Origin: an uncultured Roseobacter sp.
GTDB lineage: Bacteria; Pseudomonadota; Alphaproteobacteria; Rhodobacterales; Rhodobacteraceae
Assembly (NCBI RefSeq): GCF_947495275.1
Contig: NZ_CANLYL010000017.1
Span: forward strand, 1-64,000
Direction of reading: 5' to 3'
Length of the DNA stretch: 64,000 nt
Below, piece by piece: positions 7,411-16,664 of the stretch (its first letter is position 1; each line of letters starts with the position of its first letter). The notes below the pieces were generated by a model, which was given only the letters and a program-made list of their open reading frames with translations, searched no databases and had not been told where the DNA came from. Both the position numbers and the translations under genes were made by a program.

Positions 7411-8847
7411 ATGAAACGTTCTTACTGGTTGCTATTATTCTTTATTGCCCTTCTGGGCGGGCTCTATTTCGGTGGTACCTATGCGTATAAGAACCGCCTC
7501 TATGCGCCGTTCAGCGATCTGATCAGCGATGAAACGAAAAAGACCCTCAAGGATACGGTGCTGATCTTTCAGAGAAAGGCCGAGCTTGAGGGAGAGGTCG
7601 CAGCGCTTGAAAGACGGATTGATCAGTTTGACGACGTGCAGGAACTCTTTGAGACCGCGTTGCTCAACAACCCGAACCTGCCCGAAGACCTGCCCTTCTA
7701 CTTTGTCTCCGAGCAGAGCTTCGAGACCGATCGGGATCGGTTCTCCATGGTCAGCTACGAAACCCCCTTCGTCCCGCTTTCCCATTTCGGCCGCCGGGCC
7801 TATGTCGAATTCCATGACGGTGCGTTGTTGCTGATCACGGCAAAAGGCACCGTTGGACGGGTGCCGCTTGAAAAGATCGAGGGCGATGCCTTCAGGATGG
7901 AGGCGCTGCACACCAACCTGCCGGAGCTGATCCCGAACCCGGAATTCTATGAATTCGGACAGCTGAGCATCAAGGACGCGCTGGTCAAGGATGACCGGCT
8001 GCTTCTGTCTTACTCCAAAACCCTGTCCGAAGGCTGTTATACGCTCGCAATCGCCGCCGCGGACCTGGGCGGTGACACCCTGACTTTCGCGGATATCTTC
8101 GTGCCGGACGAATGTGTCCGGGAAGAGAACGATTACGGTGAATTCGCCGCCAATCAGACCGGCGGCCGGATGCTGTCGACGGGGCCGGACACGCTATTGT
8201 TCTCAACGGGTGAGTGGATGGTGCGGGACCTGGCACAGGACCCGCAGAGCCTTTTTGGCAAAATCGTCGAAATTGATCTGACCACGTCCGAATTTGTGGT
8301 GAAATCCATGGGGCACCGCAATCCGCAGGGGCTCTATTTCGATCCGGAGGCAAATATCATCGTGACCTCGGAGCACGGCCCTGACGGGGGGGATGAGGTC
8401 AACATCAACCGCACGCCGGATGGTGATCCTGAAAATTTTGGCTGGCCCATTGCCTCTTATGGAGAGCACTACAACACCGGCCAGAAATATTACGACAAGG
8501 CCCCGCTTTACAAATCGCACGCAGATCACGGGTTTCTGGAGCCGGAACTGCATTTTGAGCCGTCCCTCAGTCCTGCGCAAATTCTCAGAATGGCCCCCGA
8601 TCCGCGGGATCCTGACCGCTATGCCCTGCTGATGGGCTCCATGGGGTTTGACTATCGGGAGGGTGACGAGTCCTTGTATATCTTTGACCTGGATGAAGAT
8701 TTCAGGATCACGTCGCGTGAACGCATCGTTGTGGATGACCGGGTTCGCGATATGATCCACCTGCCGGGCACGCAACGCTATGTGCTGTTTCTCGAAGGGG
8801 AAGCCTACGAGCTTGGCACCATTGCGATGGTGACCGTGAACCCTTGA
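7411..8847 (+). CDS. Membrane-anchored PQQ-dependent sugar dehydrogenase-like beta-propeller
   Basis: A 478-residue protein. Residues 1-24 form an N-terminal membrane anchor or uncleaved signal, followed by a short charged helix with coiled-coil character (about residues 45-75). The rest is a glucose/sorbosone dehydrogenase propeller. Diagnostic stretches are GHRNPQGLYF and SEHGPDGGDEVN, which in soluble quinoprotein glucose dehydrogenases surround the PQQ site. The expected role is oxidation of a sugar or sugar-like group in the periplasm or on the surface. I chose ATG 7411 because it begins the anchor and has AGGG upstream; an earlier in-frame start would place polar residues before it. It is divergent from the VPLPA gene. 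Catalysis is unproven, since many family members are uncharacterised. Confidence 0.75.
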   Translation: MKRSYWLLLFFIALLGGLYFGGTYAYKNRLYAPFSDLISDETKKTLKDTVLIFQRKAELEGEVAALERRIDQFDDVQELFETALLNNPNLPEDLPFYFVSEQSFETDRDRFSMVSYETPFVPLSHFGRRAYVEFHDGALLLITAKGTVGRVPLEKIEGDAFRMEALHTNLPELIPNPEFYEFGQLSIKDALVKDDRLLLSYSKTLSEGCYTLAIAAADLGGDTLTFADIFVPDECVREENDYGEFAANQTGGRMLSTGPDTLLFSTGEWMVRDLAQDPQSLFGKIVEIDLTTSEFVVKSMGHRNPQGLYFDPEANIIVTSEHGPDGGDEVNINRTPDGDPENFGWPIASYGEHYNTGQKYYDKAPLYKSHADHGFLEPELHFEPSLSPAQILRMAPDPRDPDRYALLMGSMGFDYREGDESLYIFDLDEDFRITSRERIVVDDRVRDMIHLPGTQRYVLFLEGEAYELGTIAMVTVNP

Positions 8848-8863
8848 GAAACCCTGTTGGCCC

Positions 8864-9664
8864 TCAGCGGGCAGCGGGCGGTCGTTTTGCCAGAATGGCA
8901 CTTTTGTGCCGGGGCGATCTTTGGCATGTGAACCCGGCCTGAGACAGGATTTCGGTGCAGTTCTCGATTGTGGCAGGTGCATGGACCTCAAGGTTCAGCG
9001 CGCCGGTACGCTGAAGCCAGCCCGCCTGCGGGTCGAGAACCGCGTGCTCGGCACCCTCGATGTCCATCTTCATGAAATCGATCCAGTCGACACCCACTTC
9101 CTGCATGAGCGTATCAATGGAAATCGCCCGCACGGTCACCTGTGAAGCGCTGCTTGCGTCCTGATCCCCGGAGATATGATACCCCCATTCCTCATCGCTT
9201 TTCGAATAGGTCACCTCGCCGTTCTCGGACCAGATGGCCGCGTGAACAATCTCGCAGCGCGCACCAAGGGCTGCCGTGTTGCGGCGCGCCATGGCCACAT
9301 TATCCTGATCAAGTTCGACACCAAAAACCCGTGCGTGAGGGTAGAGGGTTCCGAAATCAAAGCACGAAAACCCCACATTGGCGCCCAGATCGAATATCAC
9401 CGGTTTTTCCGCCAGGGGGTCTGCGGGCAGATGGTATTTCCCCCAGAAGACATCCCATAAAACCTCCGCGTCGCTGGTTCCGGGACGACAAAAGAGCGTG
9501 GCCCCAGGCTTGCGGCGCAGGTTCAAGGCCACCTCCTGCGGCCCGCCCTTTGCAGCGGGTGCCACCTGGTTTTTGCGTAGCGTGGAAAAAGCGCGCACAT
9601 CGTCGATGCCGGAAAAAAACATCATGTAGCGCATGAACCAACCGACTTTTGAAACCAATGACAT
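8864..9664 (-). CDS. FkbM-family methyltransferase
   Basis: A 266-residue protein with an S-adenosylmethionine-binding core: FDLGANVGFSCF (motif I), FGVELDQDN (motif II, acidic residue ending strand beta-2) and the FkbM-typical MKMDIEGAEH. FkbM enzymes O-methylate hydroxyls of sugars and polyketides, and copies in polysaccharide clusters usually methylate a sugar of the repeat unit. ATG 9664 has AAGGT nine bases upstream. It is convergent with the PQQ-type dehydrogenase and divergent from the GT4 gene at 9882. The exact sugar is unknown. Confidence 0.8.
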   Translation of the reverse strand: MSLVSKVGWFMRYMMFFSGIDDVRAFSTLRKNQVAPAAKGGPQEVALNLRRKPGATLFCRPGTSDAEVLWDVFWGKYHLPADPLAEKPVIFDLGANVGFSCFDFGTLYPHARVFGVELDQDNVAMARRNTAALGARCEIVHAAIWSENGEVTYSKSDEEWGYHISGDQDASSASQVTVRAISIDTLMQEVGVDWIDFMKMDIEGAEHAVLDPQAGWLQRTGALNLEVHAPATIENCTEILSQAGFTCQRSPRHKSAILAKRPPAAR

Positions 9665-9834
9665 GAAAGATGACCTTTTTCAAAATGAGCCCGGGCGCGC
9701 TAAAATTATCACCATATAACACATCTGGTGGCGGCCTGCGTCTCACCAGACTGTCCTAGAAAACAAGGCGGGTTCAAAATACATACTTCAAGAGTCGTGA
9801 GGCAGGCGAATCTCCGCTATAGGGAGGTAAGACC

Positions 9835-9857
9835 GGGCACCCGATAACCGGGTGTCC
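9835..9857 (+). promoter_or_regulatory. Stable hairpin in the leader of the GT4 gene
   Basis: GGGCACCCG (9835-9843) pairs with CGGGTGTCC (9849-9857), giving a nine-base-pair stem with one G-T pair and a five-base loop, 24 bases before ATG 9882. No T-run follows, so it is not a normal terminator. It could stabilise or regulate the leader. Confidence 0.35.
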
Positions 9858-9881
9858 CTGAAACGAGAGTAATGAGTCCCG

Positions 9882-11105
9882 ATGACACCTGGATCCGTCC
9901 TTTTGTTTGTGCATCCGCCCTTTTACAAACAGGGCGACAAGGTATTTTTCGACACGCAGGCCCAGAACGGATTGCGTCTGTGGGCGGATAATTTCGAGGC
10001 GGTCAGGATCATGGCCCCGCTGGTGGATGCCCCCCCCGAAGGCCCGCCTTCCGATACGACAGACCTGCAACCCTTTCTGGACAAGCACCCGACCGTTGAA
10101 CCGGTGATGCTACCCCGCCGCGGCACGCTGCGGTTCATGAAAGACCTCGGACCGGGCAAAAAGGTTATCCGCGCGCAGATCGAGGCCTCGCAATATCTGG
10201 TTTTCGGATTTTCCGGCTACATCGGGGACTGGGGGACCGTGGCGTGCCGGATGGCGCTCCGGATGGGACGGCCCTATGCGATTTTCAAAGATGGCGTGGC
10301 GCATCGCGTGGCCCGGGTCTCGCAGCAGAAAGAGCAGAGGTCTTTGCTGCGCCGCCTGCGCAATGGTCTGGAAAACACCTTGATGAAATACAGCGACCGC
10401 CATGTGGTACGGGGCGCAAAACTGGCGCTTCTGCATGGGCAGGACACGATGGAGTATTACGGTCCTTTCGCCAGCGACCCGCGTCTGGTGCATGACATTC
10501 ACATCTCCAAGGCGGACCGGATCCCGCAGGCCGATCTGGATCGCAGGCTGGCGGAACGCGATCCGGGGCGTTTGCAGGTGGCTTACGCCGGTCGTGTCGA
10601 AGAGATCAAAGGGCCCGGTCACTGGATTTCCGCGCTTCGGAATGCCCTGCGCGATGGTGTGCAGATCACCGCTAAATGGTATGGCACCGGGACCCTTTAC
10701 GACGAGCATAAAGCGCAGGTGGCCGAGCAAGGGCTGGAGGAAGCAATCCGTTTCATGGGCTTCGTCGCCCATAAACAGATGCTGTCCGAAATCCGTCAGG
10801 CTGATGTCTTTGTCTTCACCCATATGACAGAGGAATCGCCCCGCTGTCTGATCGAAGCGCTGTCAGCGGGGCTGCCGCTGGTGGGTTATGACAACGCTTT
10901 TGTACGGGATCTGGTAGGCTCCTCGCAGGCGGGTCTTTTTGTGCCACGCGGGGATGTCGATGCGCTGACCGCAGCCCTGAAAGGGCTGGCCAATGATCCC
11001 GAACAGCTCAAGGCCATGGCCCTGGATGCGCGCAGGGTAGCCGAACCTCTCAACGACGAAGATGTGTTCCTGCATCGCAGTGACATTATCAAAAACGCCC
11101 TTTAA
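9882..11105 (+). CDS. GT4-family glycosyltransferase
   Basis: A 407-residue GT-B enzyme. The C-terminal donor-binding half carries [13 protein letters not shown], the loop [20 protein letters not shown] with the family E-x7-E arrangement, and the following [10 protein letters not shown]. The N-terminal half is a variable acceptor domain. It begins the plus-strand group 9882-13473 with the 4-epimerase and UDP-sugar dehydrogenase genes (gaps of 55 and 12 bases), so it may use a uronic-acid or related donor made by them (inference). The start at ATG 9882 has only a weak ribosome-binding site, but upstream ATGs are out of frame. Confidence 0.82.
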   Translation: MTPGSVLLFVHPPFYKQGDKVFFDTQAQNGLRLWADNFEAVRIMAPLVDAPPEGPPSDTTDLQPFLDKHPTVEPVMLPRRGTLRFMKDLGPGKKVIRAQIEASQYLVFGFSGYIGDWGTVACRMALRMGRPYAIFKDGVAHRVARVSQQKEQRSLLRRLRNGLENTLMKYSDRHVVRGAKLALLHGQDTMEYYGPFASDPRLVHDIHISKADRIPQADLDRRLAERDPGRLQVAYAGRVEEIKGPGHWISALRNALRDGVQITAKWYGTGTLYDEHKAQVAEQGLEEAIRFMGFVAHKQMLSEIRQADVFVFTHMTEESPRCLIEALSAGLPLVGYDNAFVRDLVGSSQAGLFVPRGDVDALTAALKGLANDPEQLKAMALDARRVAEPLNDEDVFLHRSDIIKNAL

Positions 11106-11160
11106 ACCGCCTCGGAAGGCCCCGGGCAAAGCCGCGGGCCAGCGCGCGGGAAATGCAACC

Positions 11161-12177
11161 ATGTTCAGACGCATCTTTATTACGGGGACAGCCGGCTTTA
11201 TCGGCTTTCACCTGGCAAAACGTCTTCTCGCCGAAGGGTTTCAGGTCCATGGCTATGACGGCATGACCGATTATTACGATGTCACGCTGAAACAGCGCCG
11301 TCATGCCATGCTGTTGCAGCATCCTAAATTCACCATGACCGAAGGCATGTTGGAAGATCACGCCTTGCTGGACCGCGTCACGGATAGTTTTGCCCCGGAT
11401 GTGATTGTGCACCTCGCTGGTCAGGCGGGGGTGCGCTACAGCCTGGAAAACCCGCGTTCTTATATCGACAGCAATGTGGTCGGCACCTTCAACGTGATGG
11501 AAGCTGCCCGCAGGCTGAAAGTGCAGCATCTGCTGATGGCCTCGACCTCCTCTGTCTACGGGGCCAACGAGGATATGCCCTTTGCAGAGACTGAAAAAGC
11601 CGACACGCAGCTCACCATCTATGCCGCAACCAAGAAAGCAAACGAGAGCATGGCGCATTCTTATGCGCACCTGTGGGATCTGCCCACGACCATGTTCCGC
11701 TTCTTTACGGTCTATGGCACCTGGGGTCGGCCGGATCTGGCGCTTTACAAATTTGTCGATGCCATCCTCGATGACCGTCCGATTGATATCTACAACCACG
11801 GCGACATGTACCGCGATTTCACTTATGTGGACGATCTGGTGCGCGGCATCCGGTTGCTGATGGATGCGGTGCCTGAACGCCCTGCAAGCCGCGATGACAT
11901 TCCGGAAGGGGATAGCCTGTCGCCGGTGGCGCCCTACCGGGTGGTCAATATCGGCAATTCCGACAAGGTGCGGTTGCTGGATTTCGTGGATGCCATCGAA
12001 GACAGCCTCGGCAAGAAAGCGCAGCGCAACTATATGGACATGCAAATGGGCGATGTGCCTGCCACCTGGGCCAATGCCGATCTGCTGCACAGGCTGACAG
12101 GCTATCGCCCCCAAACAGATTTTCGCGAAGGTATCGAGGCCTTCGTGACGTGGTTCCGTGACTACTACGGGAAATGA
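11161..12177 (+). CDS. NAD-dependent UDP-sugar 4-epimerase (UDP-glucuronate 4-epimerase type)
   Basis: A 338-residue extended short-chain dehydrogenase with the NAD motif [12 protein letters not shown], the Ser-containing ASTSSVYG, the catalytic pair in [10 protein letters not shown] (Y-x3-K), and the fingerprint [18 protein letters not shown] that marks the CapI/LpsL UDP-glucuronate 4-epimerases. It would convert UDP-GlcA to UDP-GalA, and Ugd at 55977 could supply the substrate. The ATG at 11161 is preceded by GGGAA; the longer open frame from 11062 overlaps the glycosyltransferase. A close alternative is a TviC/WbpP-like UDP-HexNAcA 4-epimerase, which would suit the TviB-like neighbour. Confidence 0.83.
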   Translation: MFRRIFITGTAGFIGFHLAKRLLAEGFQVHGYDGMTDYYDVTLKQRRHAMLLQHPKFTMTEGMLEDHALLDRVTDSFAPDVIVHLAGQAGVRYSLENPRSYIDSNVVGTFNVMEAARRLKVQHLLMASTSSVYGANEDMPFAETEKADTQLTIYAATKKANESMAHSYAHLWDLPTTMFRFFTVYGTWGRPDLALYKFVDAILDDRPIDIYNHGDMYRDFTYVDDLVRGIRLLMDAVPERPASRDDIPEGDSLSPVAPYRVVNIGNSDKVRLLDFVDAIEDSLGKKAQRNYMDMQMGDVPATWANADLLHRLTGYRPQTDFREGIEAFVTWFRDYYGK

Positions 12178-12189
12178 TGAACGAAGGGT

Positions 12190-13473
12190 ATGAATGTGCA
12201 CCCCCTGGATAAGCTGACCCTTGCCGTCATCGGCCTTGGCTATGTCGGCCTGCCCCTGGCCGTGGAATTTGGCAAATCCCGCCCGGTGGTTGGTTTTGAC
12301 ACCAATGCCCTGCGCATCACCCAGCTGCGCGCGGGCCATGACGTCACGCAGGAGGTCGCCCCCGGAGAGCTGTCAGAGGCGCGACATTTGTCCTTTTCCG
12401 ACGCGCTGGAGGATCTGGCGGGCTGCAATACCTATATCGTTGCGGTTCCGACCCCCATCGACGTCAACAACCGGCCCGAGCTTACCCCGCTCATCAAGGC
12501 CTCGGAGACCGTGGGGCAAGTCCTGAAACAAGGCGACATCGTGATTTACGAATCCACCGTCTTCCCGGGGGCGACCGAGGAAGTCTGCGTCCCGATCCTG
12601 GAACGGGTTTCGGGTCTGAAACTGAACGCAGGTTTTTTCGCAGGCTACAGCCCCGAGCGGATCAACCCCGGCGATACCGCACATCGGCTGCCCTCCATCT
12701 GCAAGGTCACATCAGGCTCGACCCCGGAGGCAGCAGATCTGATTGATGCGCTTTACGCCAGCATCATCACGGCGGGCACCTACAGGGCAGAAAGCATTCG
12801 TGTCGCGGAAGCGGCAAAAGTAATCGAAAACACACAGCGCGATCTCAACATCGCGCTGATCAACGAGCTGGCTGTCATTTTCAACAAGCTTGAGATTGAC
12901 ACCGAGGCGGTCCTGAAAGCGGCAGGCACCAAATGGAATTTCCTGCCCTTCCGCCCCGGTCTGGTGGGGGGGCACTGCATTGGCGTCGATCCTTATTACC
13001 TGACCCACAAGGCGCAGGCGATCGGCCATCATCCCGAAATCATTCTGGCCGGGCGGCGGATCAATGACGGGATGGCCGATTACGTGGCCAGCCAGATGGT
13101 GAAAACCATGCTGCGCAAGGATATCTCCGTAGGGCAGGCCCGGGTACTGGTGATGGGCATGACCTTCAAGGAGAACTGCCCGGATGTGCGCAATACCAAG
13201 GTCATCGATATGATCACCGCCCTGCAGGACTATGGCATCACAACAGATGTCATCGACCCTTGTGCAAATACCTCCGAGGCAAAGCGGCAGCACGGTATTG
13301 AGCTGATAGAGACGCCAGAACCTGCGTCCTATGACGGGATCATTCTGGCGGTGCCGCACGAGGGTTTCAGAAGCATGGACGTTGCTGAAATACGCGCTCT
13401 GGGCAAAACCCCCCATGTCTTTTGCGATCTGAAAAGTGTTTTTGACAAGCGCGACAGTGACCTGCGGCTGTAA
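12190..13473 (+). CDS. tviB: TviB/VipA-like UDP-N-acetylhexosamine 6-dehydrogenase
   Basis: A 427-residue nucleotide-sugar dehydrogenase with an N-terminal Rossmann motif [12 protein letters not shown], a central helical dimer domain and a C-terminal UDP-sugar-binding domain. The stretch [19 protein letters not shown] contains the catalytic Cys (GHCIG). These features, and the start [15 protein letters not shown], are of the TviB/VipA (Vi antigen) and WbpO type, which oxidise UDP-GlcNAc or UDP-GalNAc to the uronic acid, rather than Ugd. It follows the 4-epimerase by 12 bases. AAGGG lies just before the ATG. A second, different dehydrogenase (Ugd, 55977) is present, so two acidic sugars may be made. 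Confidence 0.85.
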   Translation: MNVHPLDKLTLAVIGLGYVGLPLAVEFGKSRPVVGFDTNALRITQLRAGHDVTQEVAPGELSEARHLSFSDALEDLAGCNTYIVAVPTPIDVNNRPELTPLIKASETVGQVLKQGDIVIYESTVFPGATEEVCVPILERVSGLKLNAGFFAGYSPERINPGDTAHRLPSICKVTSGSTPEAADLIDALYASIITAGTYRAESIRVAEAAKVIENTQRDLNIALINELAVIFNKLEIDTEAVLKAAGTKWNFLPFRPGLVGGHCIGVDPYYLTHKAQAIGHHPEIILAGRRINDGMADYVASQMVKTMLRKDISVGQARVLVMGMTFKENCPDVRNTKVIDMITALQDYGITTDVIDPCANTSEAKRQHGIELIETPEPASYDGIILAVPHEGFRSMDVAEIRALGKTPHVFCDLKSVFDKRDSDLRL

Positions 13474-13498
13474 ACCGGCGCCCTACCCCGTTTTCATA

Positions 13499-13951
13499 TC
13501 ACCGGCGGCCCGACACATAGGACATCAGGTCGGAGACGATCTTTTCCGGCGTGTCAGCCTTCAGCCAGCATACCTGCCTTTTTGCTTCCAGCGTATGGGT
13601 TGAACGTGCATAGGTGAAAGCTTGGCATTTGCTGTTGTCTTCACAGGCTGCCACACATTCCCCGAGATTGCGCACCCGCATCATCTGGAAATCATTACTG
13701 CCTGGAATATCCGTATTATCGAGGATTTCCAGCTGGTCGCTCTCGACCACCTGATCTGCCTGCGCAAAGGCGTCCAGATCCTCGTTTGTCAGCAACCATC
13801 CTTCCGGCGCGGGAGGCTGCGGCGGTGCCGATTGCTGATGATAGGGCTTTATTCTGGTATAGTAGTGATGCAGCCCTGTTGCGGTGGCGAGCGCGCCCCC
13901 AACGGTGCCACCAATGCCCAAAGCCAGAAAATCACGGCGCGCCAGTTTCAT
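13499..13951 (-). CDS. Secreted PAN/apple-domain protein with Tat-like leader
   Basis: A 150-residue protein. The N-terminus LARRDFLALGIGGTVGG has the twin-arginine pattern RRDFL followed by a hydrophobic stretch, which suggests Tat export or a membrane anchor. The C-terminal 75 residues resemble a PAN/apple module: LGECVAACEDNSKCQAF followed by QVCWLK, with spaced Cys that would form disulfides. PAN modules bind proteins or carbohydrates. The ATG at 13951 overlaps the stop of the GMC oxidoreductase (ATGA), so the two are co-translated and may act together outside the cytoplasm, although the oxidoreductase has no obvious signal of its own. Convergent with tviB. Confidence 0.65.
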   Translation of the reverse strand: MKLARRDFLALGIGGTVGGALATATGLHHYYTRIKPYHQQSAPPQPPAPEGWLLTNEDLDAFAQADQVVESDQLEILDNTDIPGSNDFQMMRVRNLGECVAACEDNSKCQAFTYARSTHTLEAKRQVCWLKADTPEKIVSDLMSYVSGRR

Positions 13952-15336
13952 GAAGACTCTCCCAGATGGTCCCCCAGCCGCAGGGCCAGGGCAACAAGTG
14001 TCAGTGTCGGGTTGGCATATCCGCCGGTGGTAAAGACGGATGATCCCGCGATGGACAGGTTGCTGTAGCCATGGACCCGGCAATTGCCGTCCACAACGCT
14101 TGATCCCGGATCATCTCCCATACGCGTGGTACCCATGATGTGCCCGCCCCCTTCAACCGCACGGTAGATCACCTCGTTGTCGATCCTCATGCGCCCCTTG
14201 CCTTCGCGCGCAAGGATGCCCCCCATTTGCCGAAGATAGGTGTCGATGGTGCGTAGCGTGTCACCGGAAATCACGCAATTCGCCCGCAGGCGCGGCATGC
14301 CGGAAGGGTCGTGCCCTTCGGCAAGTGTCACGCGGTTCAGCGGGTCAGGTGGCATTTCAGAACGCGCCCAGACATCATAGGCACGGGCGCTCCCGCCTAA
14401 GGCCCGGACAATATATTGCTCCACATGATCTTCGAGATCGACGTCCTGCTCGAGCAGTTGAAAAGAGGCATCAAGCCGCCCGTTTTGCTCAAAGAGATCA
14501 TCCGTCGGCACCAGCGCCGGCTCCGCCGAGCCGAAACTCTCCGGGAGTTCCTCGAAAACCATCTCCTGCGCCACAACCATGCGCGCGCAATATAAGAAAT
14601 GCGGATGCTCCATCAGGTAACGCCCGACCTGATCGTTTTCATTGCCAACGGCCACATCCCCCCCGGACCGGGATGCCAGCAGGATATGTGCATTGCCCAA
14701 TCCGCCTGCGGCCAGAACAAGCTCCTGCCCCTCCTCCAGCGATATGTCCCGCTGGCCCGCCTGTGCGGTGAACACCCTCAGACCGGTGATCCGGGTGCGC
14801 GCCTCATTTGCAAAAAGCGCCGTGACATTGGTTTTCAGCAAAACATCGATTTGCGGGTTCTGCTGCAAATCTTCCAGATAGGCATCATAGATCCGGAGCG
14901 GCTCGTCACTTGTCGAGAACGGGCGCGCGGCGAACCCGGTCATGAAAGGGGCCTCATAGGTCAGGAAATCCGTGGTCCGCCCAAGTATCTGGGCCGCCTC
15001 CGGGTAATAGAGATCAAGTTCCGCCGCCGTGATCGGCCAGGGTGCCAGGTTGCGCGCCGTGAGCGGTGCGCACCACCCTCCCCAGACAGCGGAAGTGCCC
15101 CCGAAGGCCCTGATCCAGTGTAGCCCCCAGTGATCTTCGCCGTAATGACCGTGGGCATAGACCTTGCTGTAGTGATCTTGCAGATCGCCTTCGAAATCCT
15201 CCGCTCCGGTTTCGATGATCAGCGATTTCTTTCCATGGGTTTCCAGCCGTTTTGCCAGGGTAACACCGGCCGGGCCTGACCCGACGATGAGAACATCATA
15301 GGCCTCAAAAGATACCTCAGCAGCATTCACAAACAT
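13948..15336 (-). CDS. GMC-family FAD-dependent oxidoreductase
   Basis: A 462-residue flavoprotein. The ADP-binding motif is VLIVGSGPAGVTLAKRL at residues 15-31, followed by an acidic residue ending beta-2 (IIETGAE). A GMC-like substrate stretch HWIRAFGGTSAVWGGW and the C-terminal GGHIMGTTRMG with a trailing ANPTLTLVALALR are characteristic. The family oxidises alcohols and sugars; some members work on polysaccharide-linked sugars. The start ATG 15336 has GGGGAG seven bases upstream. It is co-translated with the PAN protein downstream. Substrate unknown. Confidence 0.82.
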   Translation of the reverse strand: MFVNAAEVSFEAYDVLIVGSGPAGVTLAKRLETHGKKSLIIETGAEDFEGDLQDHYSKVYAHGHYGEDHWGLHWIRAFGGTSAVWGGWCAPLTARNLAPWPITAAELDLYYPEAAQILGRTTDFLTYEAPFMTGFAARPFSTSDEPLRIYDAYLEDLQQNPQIDVLLKTNVTALFANEARTRITGLRVFTAQAGQRDISLEEGQELVLAAGGLGNAHILLASRSGGDVAVGNENDQVGRYLMEHPHFLYCARMVVAQEMVFEELPESFGSAEPALVPTDDLFEQNGRLDASFQLLEQDVDLEDHVEQYIVRALGGSARAYDVWARSEMPPDPLNRVTLAEGHDPSGMPRLRANCVISGDTLRTIDTYLRQMGGILAREGKGRMRIDNEVIYRAVEGGGHIMGTTRMGDDPGSSVVDGNCRVHGYSNLSIAGSSVFTTGGYANPTLTLVALALRLGDHLGESS

Positions 15337-15443
15337 CCGGCTCTCCCCTCTTTAACAAAACCGCTCTTTTAAAAGGCATCCAAATTTTCAGCAAATCGCC
15401 TGAATGGGTGTTACAGGCAAATACATTTGGTCTTCAATGCTCA

Positions 15444-16577
15444 TCAGACAGCTTCATCCCGCGTCGCCCATCCGAACAAAGTCTGAGCGGCATAAACAGA
15501 CGCAAAGACGATCGAGAAGACATAATGCCGGTCCGATCCCAACGGAAAGAGCAGAAAATGCCCGGCCAGAAAAACAACGGCAATGATAGCTCGGGCAGTA
15601 AGGGGCGTCACATGCCTGTTTCTCCTGATGTCCGCCGCGATCACCAAAAGGATCACTCCCGGCAACAGCAGGGTCGGGGCAAATCTGATCAGCGCAAACA
15701 CGTATATCTTCACGTAAGCCACGACATCGGTTTCAAGAGCCATCGTCGCCGGATAGGGATCAGGGGCATCGTTCATCAGCGTGAAGTTAAACAGGGTCAG
15801 ATGGCCGTAATTTCCGTAATGGTGATTGACGAAAAAATAGAGCGCGACAGAGAGACCGGCGAGCAGGTAGTAGCGGACCCTGGTCTCGCGTTCCGCCAGC
15901 AGCAGGATCACCGCCAGTCCTGTCAGAAGCACGCCGTCGGTTCTGATCAGCACAAGCAGCACCAGCAGAATGAAGGCAACCAGCCTGTTGCTGTGCATCA
16001 GCAAAAGCGCCAGAAGTGCGACCAGCGACGCCAGCGCATCCGGCGTTTCCATCTGCCCCGCCCCGATGACACCTGCACCCGCCACAAGAACGGGCACAAT
16101 CCCCAGAGCCAGCAGCGGCGGCAAGGCCCGGGGTCCCTGCATCAATGCCCATCCTGTAACCAATGTGATGAGCCCGGCACTGAAGGCACTGATGATCTGG
16201 GCGGCCCCGACAAGACCCCCGGTCACCGGCGCGAGGATATTGAGCAGAAAGATATAGGCCACCCGGATGCGGTAGAACGGCAATTGCTGTTCCAGAGCAA
16301 TCGGGTCACTGAAGATGGTATATCTGTACTCCCCATGCCCGGATGCCTCCGGGCTGCCCGCCAGAATGCCGAATATCGCCGGATCGTAGGCGTTCTTTAT
16401 GATCACATAGGTTTTCTGATGCAGTTCCTGGCCACTCAGCCCGAGGCTTTTGAGTGCAGAGGCGACATATGTGATGACATCCCAATGTGCGACAGGTCTT
16501 GAAAGCGCGAAAGCCACCACGGCGAGGCTCAATACGATCAGCGATACGACAGAAAACAAGAAAACAGACTTACTCAA
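15444..16577 (-). CDS. Multispanning membrane protein, possible GT-C type glycosyltransferase
   Basis: About 377 residues, mostly hydrophobic, with roughly ten membrane segments. An early periplasmic-loop motif, RPVAHWDVITYVASALKSLG, resembles the first loop of GT-C enzymes, where an acidic residue is catalytic, but the motif is not strong enough for a family name. I start it at TTG 16577 because GGAG lies 8-9 bases upstream and the product then begins with a membrane helix; an alternative TTG at 16616 adds 13 residues. It is next to another GT-C-like protein (16665-18404) on the same strand, and the two are probably related in function (inference). Confidence 0.55.
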   Translation of the reverse strand: MSKSVFLFSVVSLIVLSLAVVAFALSRPVAHWDVITYVASALKSLGLSGQELHQKTYVIIKNAYDPAIFGILAGSPEASGHGEYRYTIFSDPIALEQQLPFYRIRVAYIFLLNILAPVTGGLVGAAQIISAFSAGLITLVTGWALMQGPRALPPLLALGIVPVLVAGAGVIGAGQMETPDALASLVALLALLLMHSNRLVAFILLVLLVLIRTDGVLLTGLAVILLLAERETRVRYYLLAGLSVALYFFVNHHYGNYGHLTLFNFTLMNDAPDPYPATMALETDVVAYVKIYVFALIRFAPTLLLPGVILLVIAADIRRNRHVTPLTARAIIAVVFLAGHFLLFPLGSDRHYVFSIVFASVYAAQTLFGWATRDEAV

Positions 16578-16664
16578 AATACTCTCTCCCAACCGGGGCT
16601 TTGCGTCACATATCAAAATACTGATAGATCAGCGGATCATATAATGCGGGGACCGGAAAACCGA

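Noticed and set aside
9790-9857. Possible cyclic-di-GMP or S-adenosylmethionine riboswitch before the GT4 gene
   Set aside because: Only one clear hairpin is present and the conserved core sequences of those riboswitches are not seen.
11089-12339. 416-codon minus-strand frame over the 4-epimerase gene
   Set aside because: Antisense shadow; the plus strand has all epimerase motifs.
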